Of a DNA stretch of 64,000 nucleotides, positions 63,479-64,000 are shown in pieces (position 1 is the stretch's first letter; each line of letters opens with the position of its first letter). The notes beneath the pieces are model-generated. The model was not told where the DNA came from, searched no databases, and worked only from the letters and a program-made list of their open reading frames with translations. Source of the stretch: PALSA-612 sp963765295 (lineage in GTDB: Bacteria; Actinomycetota; Thermoleophilia; Gaiellales; Gaiellaceae); NCBI GenBank assembly GCA_963765295.1, contig CAVXVO010000002.1:100889-164888 (forward strand), given 5' to 3'. The position numbers and the translations under genes are program-made.

Positions 63479-64000
63479 ATGAATCGACGATTTCTCGAAG
63501 GATGCGGCTCCGGTCTTGCCGGACTTCTGGCGGCCTCAGGAAATCCGGAGGTAAGATCGGCCCCTGGAGGATCGCCTCGCGAAGTGGAGGCAGACCTGGT
63601 CATCGTTGGCGGGGGGGTTGGGGCTGCGCCGCGGCCCTCGCTGCGCTGGAGCAGGGGCTAGGGTCGTTCTCACCGAGCCGACCGACTGGATCGGCGGCCA
63701 GCTCACCTCGCAAGCCGTCCCACCGGATGAGCATCCGTGGATCGAGCAGTTCGGTCGCAACGCGAGTTACCAGGCCCTCCGCAAGGGAATCCGGGACTAC
63801 TATCGCCGCCATTACCCGCTCACCGCCGAGGCCCAGGCCGACCCCTTTCTGAATCCCGGCCGGGGTGGGTCTCCCGTCTCTGTCACGAGCCGCGAGTCGC
63901 GCTTGCGGTTCTCACCGCAATGCTGGCCCCCCACGCGTCTGCGGGACGGCTCCTGCTCCTGCAAGACACGTACTTGAGTCAGGTAGGCTTAACAAGACAC
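63479..64000 (+). pseudogene. FAD-dependent oxidoreductase, N-terminal part, frameshifted and cut by the window end
   Basis: ATG 63479 opens MNRRFLEGCGSGLAGLLAA and the dinucleotide-binding motif ADLVIVGGGVGG. Successive frames then give CAAALAALEQGL, RVVLTEPTDWIGGQLTSQAV, PPDEHPWIEQFGRNASYQAL and, after NPGRG, WVSRLCHEPRVALAVLTAML to the window end. The W-I-G-G-Q-L-T-S-Q segment is typical of a secreted FAD-dependent oxidoreductase family common in Planctomycetes and Acidobacteria. Two or three frame changes fit lost bases. Confidence 0.65.

Noticed and set aside
1..64000. CRISPR array, rRNA genes, riboswitches, phage structural genes
   Set aside because: I looked for regularly spaced repeats, rRNA-like segments and conserved riboswitch cores and found none I could support.

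Overview
The first ~45 kb read as a high-GC monoderm actinobacterium, probably of the Thermoleophilia (Gaiellales/Solirubrobacterales) type. This is inferred from the actinobacterial-style sigma-B/RsbW/STAS locus, the SfLAP/GAP, DUF1269, DUF6325 and DUF7144-like membrane proteins, an LLM-class oxidoreductase, a MacAB-like exporter with a lipoprotein partner, and frequent GTG starts with ATGA/GTGA/TGATG overlaps. The last ~11 kb (53-64 kb) has a different flavour (acyl-AMP ligase/acyl-CoA dehydrogenase/ACP/NRPS fragments, an IS4-type element, tRNA-Leu, many broken genes) that reminds me of Planctomycetes. A transferred island or an assembly join near 53.0 kb is possible.

Layout. 0-8 kb: MerR-DUF1835 fusion, FAD-linked oxidase, two unknown genes, pgi, a NUDIX hydrolase, a YbhN-like membrane protein. 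8-18.3 kb: otsA and a general-stress partner-switching locus, with a giant DUF4118-PAS-GAFx5-SpoIIE-HATPase protein, two small HATPase anti-sigma-type proteins, a sigma-B/F-type sigma factor, and three STAS antagonists (one broken). 18.3-28.2 kb: LLM oxidoreductase, methyltransferase, SDR, type III CoA-transferase, DUF6325, a DUF1269-arylsulfatase fusion flanked by SfLAP genes (one a remnant), and small membrane proteins. 28.2-35.3 kb: NiFe-hydrogenase maturation genes (hypC, a second hypC, hypD, hypE, hypA, hypB and an SIS-domain gene on the minus strand; hypF divergent), with no hydrogenase structural gene in the window. 35.4-37.4 kb: two secreted proteins. 37.7-38.9 kb: small genes and an AhpD-like gene whose CxxC motif reads Cys-Pro-Phe-TGA, with a SECIS-like hairpin: a candidate selenoprotein. 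39.1-45.2 kb: a G1 (eqolisin) peptidase and a five-gene MacAB-like export operon. 45.5-49.6 kb: decaying genes. 49.9-53.0 kb: a SIR2-APAZ-short Argonaute defence gene. 53.0-61.5 kb: a condensation-PCP-thioesterase gene cleanly interrupted by an IS (11-bp target duplication, 19-bp inverted repeats), with ACP, acyl-CoA dehydrogenase and fatty acyl-AMP ligase. 61.5-64 kb: P450 fragment, zinc ribbon, short repeats, tRNA-Leu, start of a FAD-dependent oxidoreductase.

Sequence quality matters here. Thirteen apparent frameshifts in otherwise well-conserved genes between 18 and 51 kb (STAS, LLM, SDR, hypB, hypD, hypE, hypF, SIR2-Ago) all look like single-base gains. That points to insertion-type sequencing or assembly errors rather than biological decay. 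Right of 53 kb the apparent indels are mixed.
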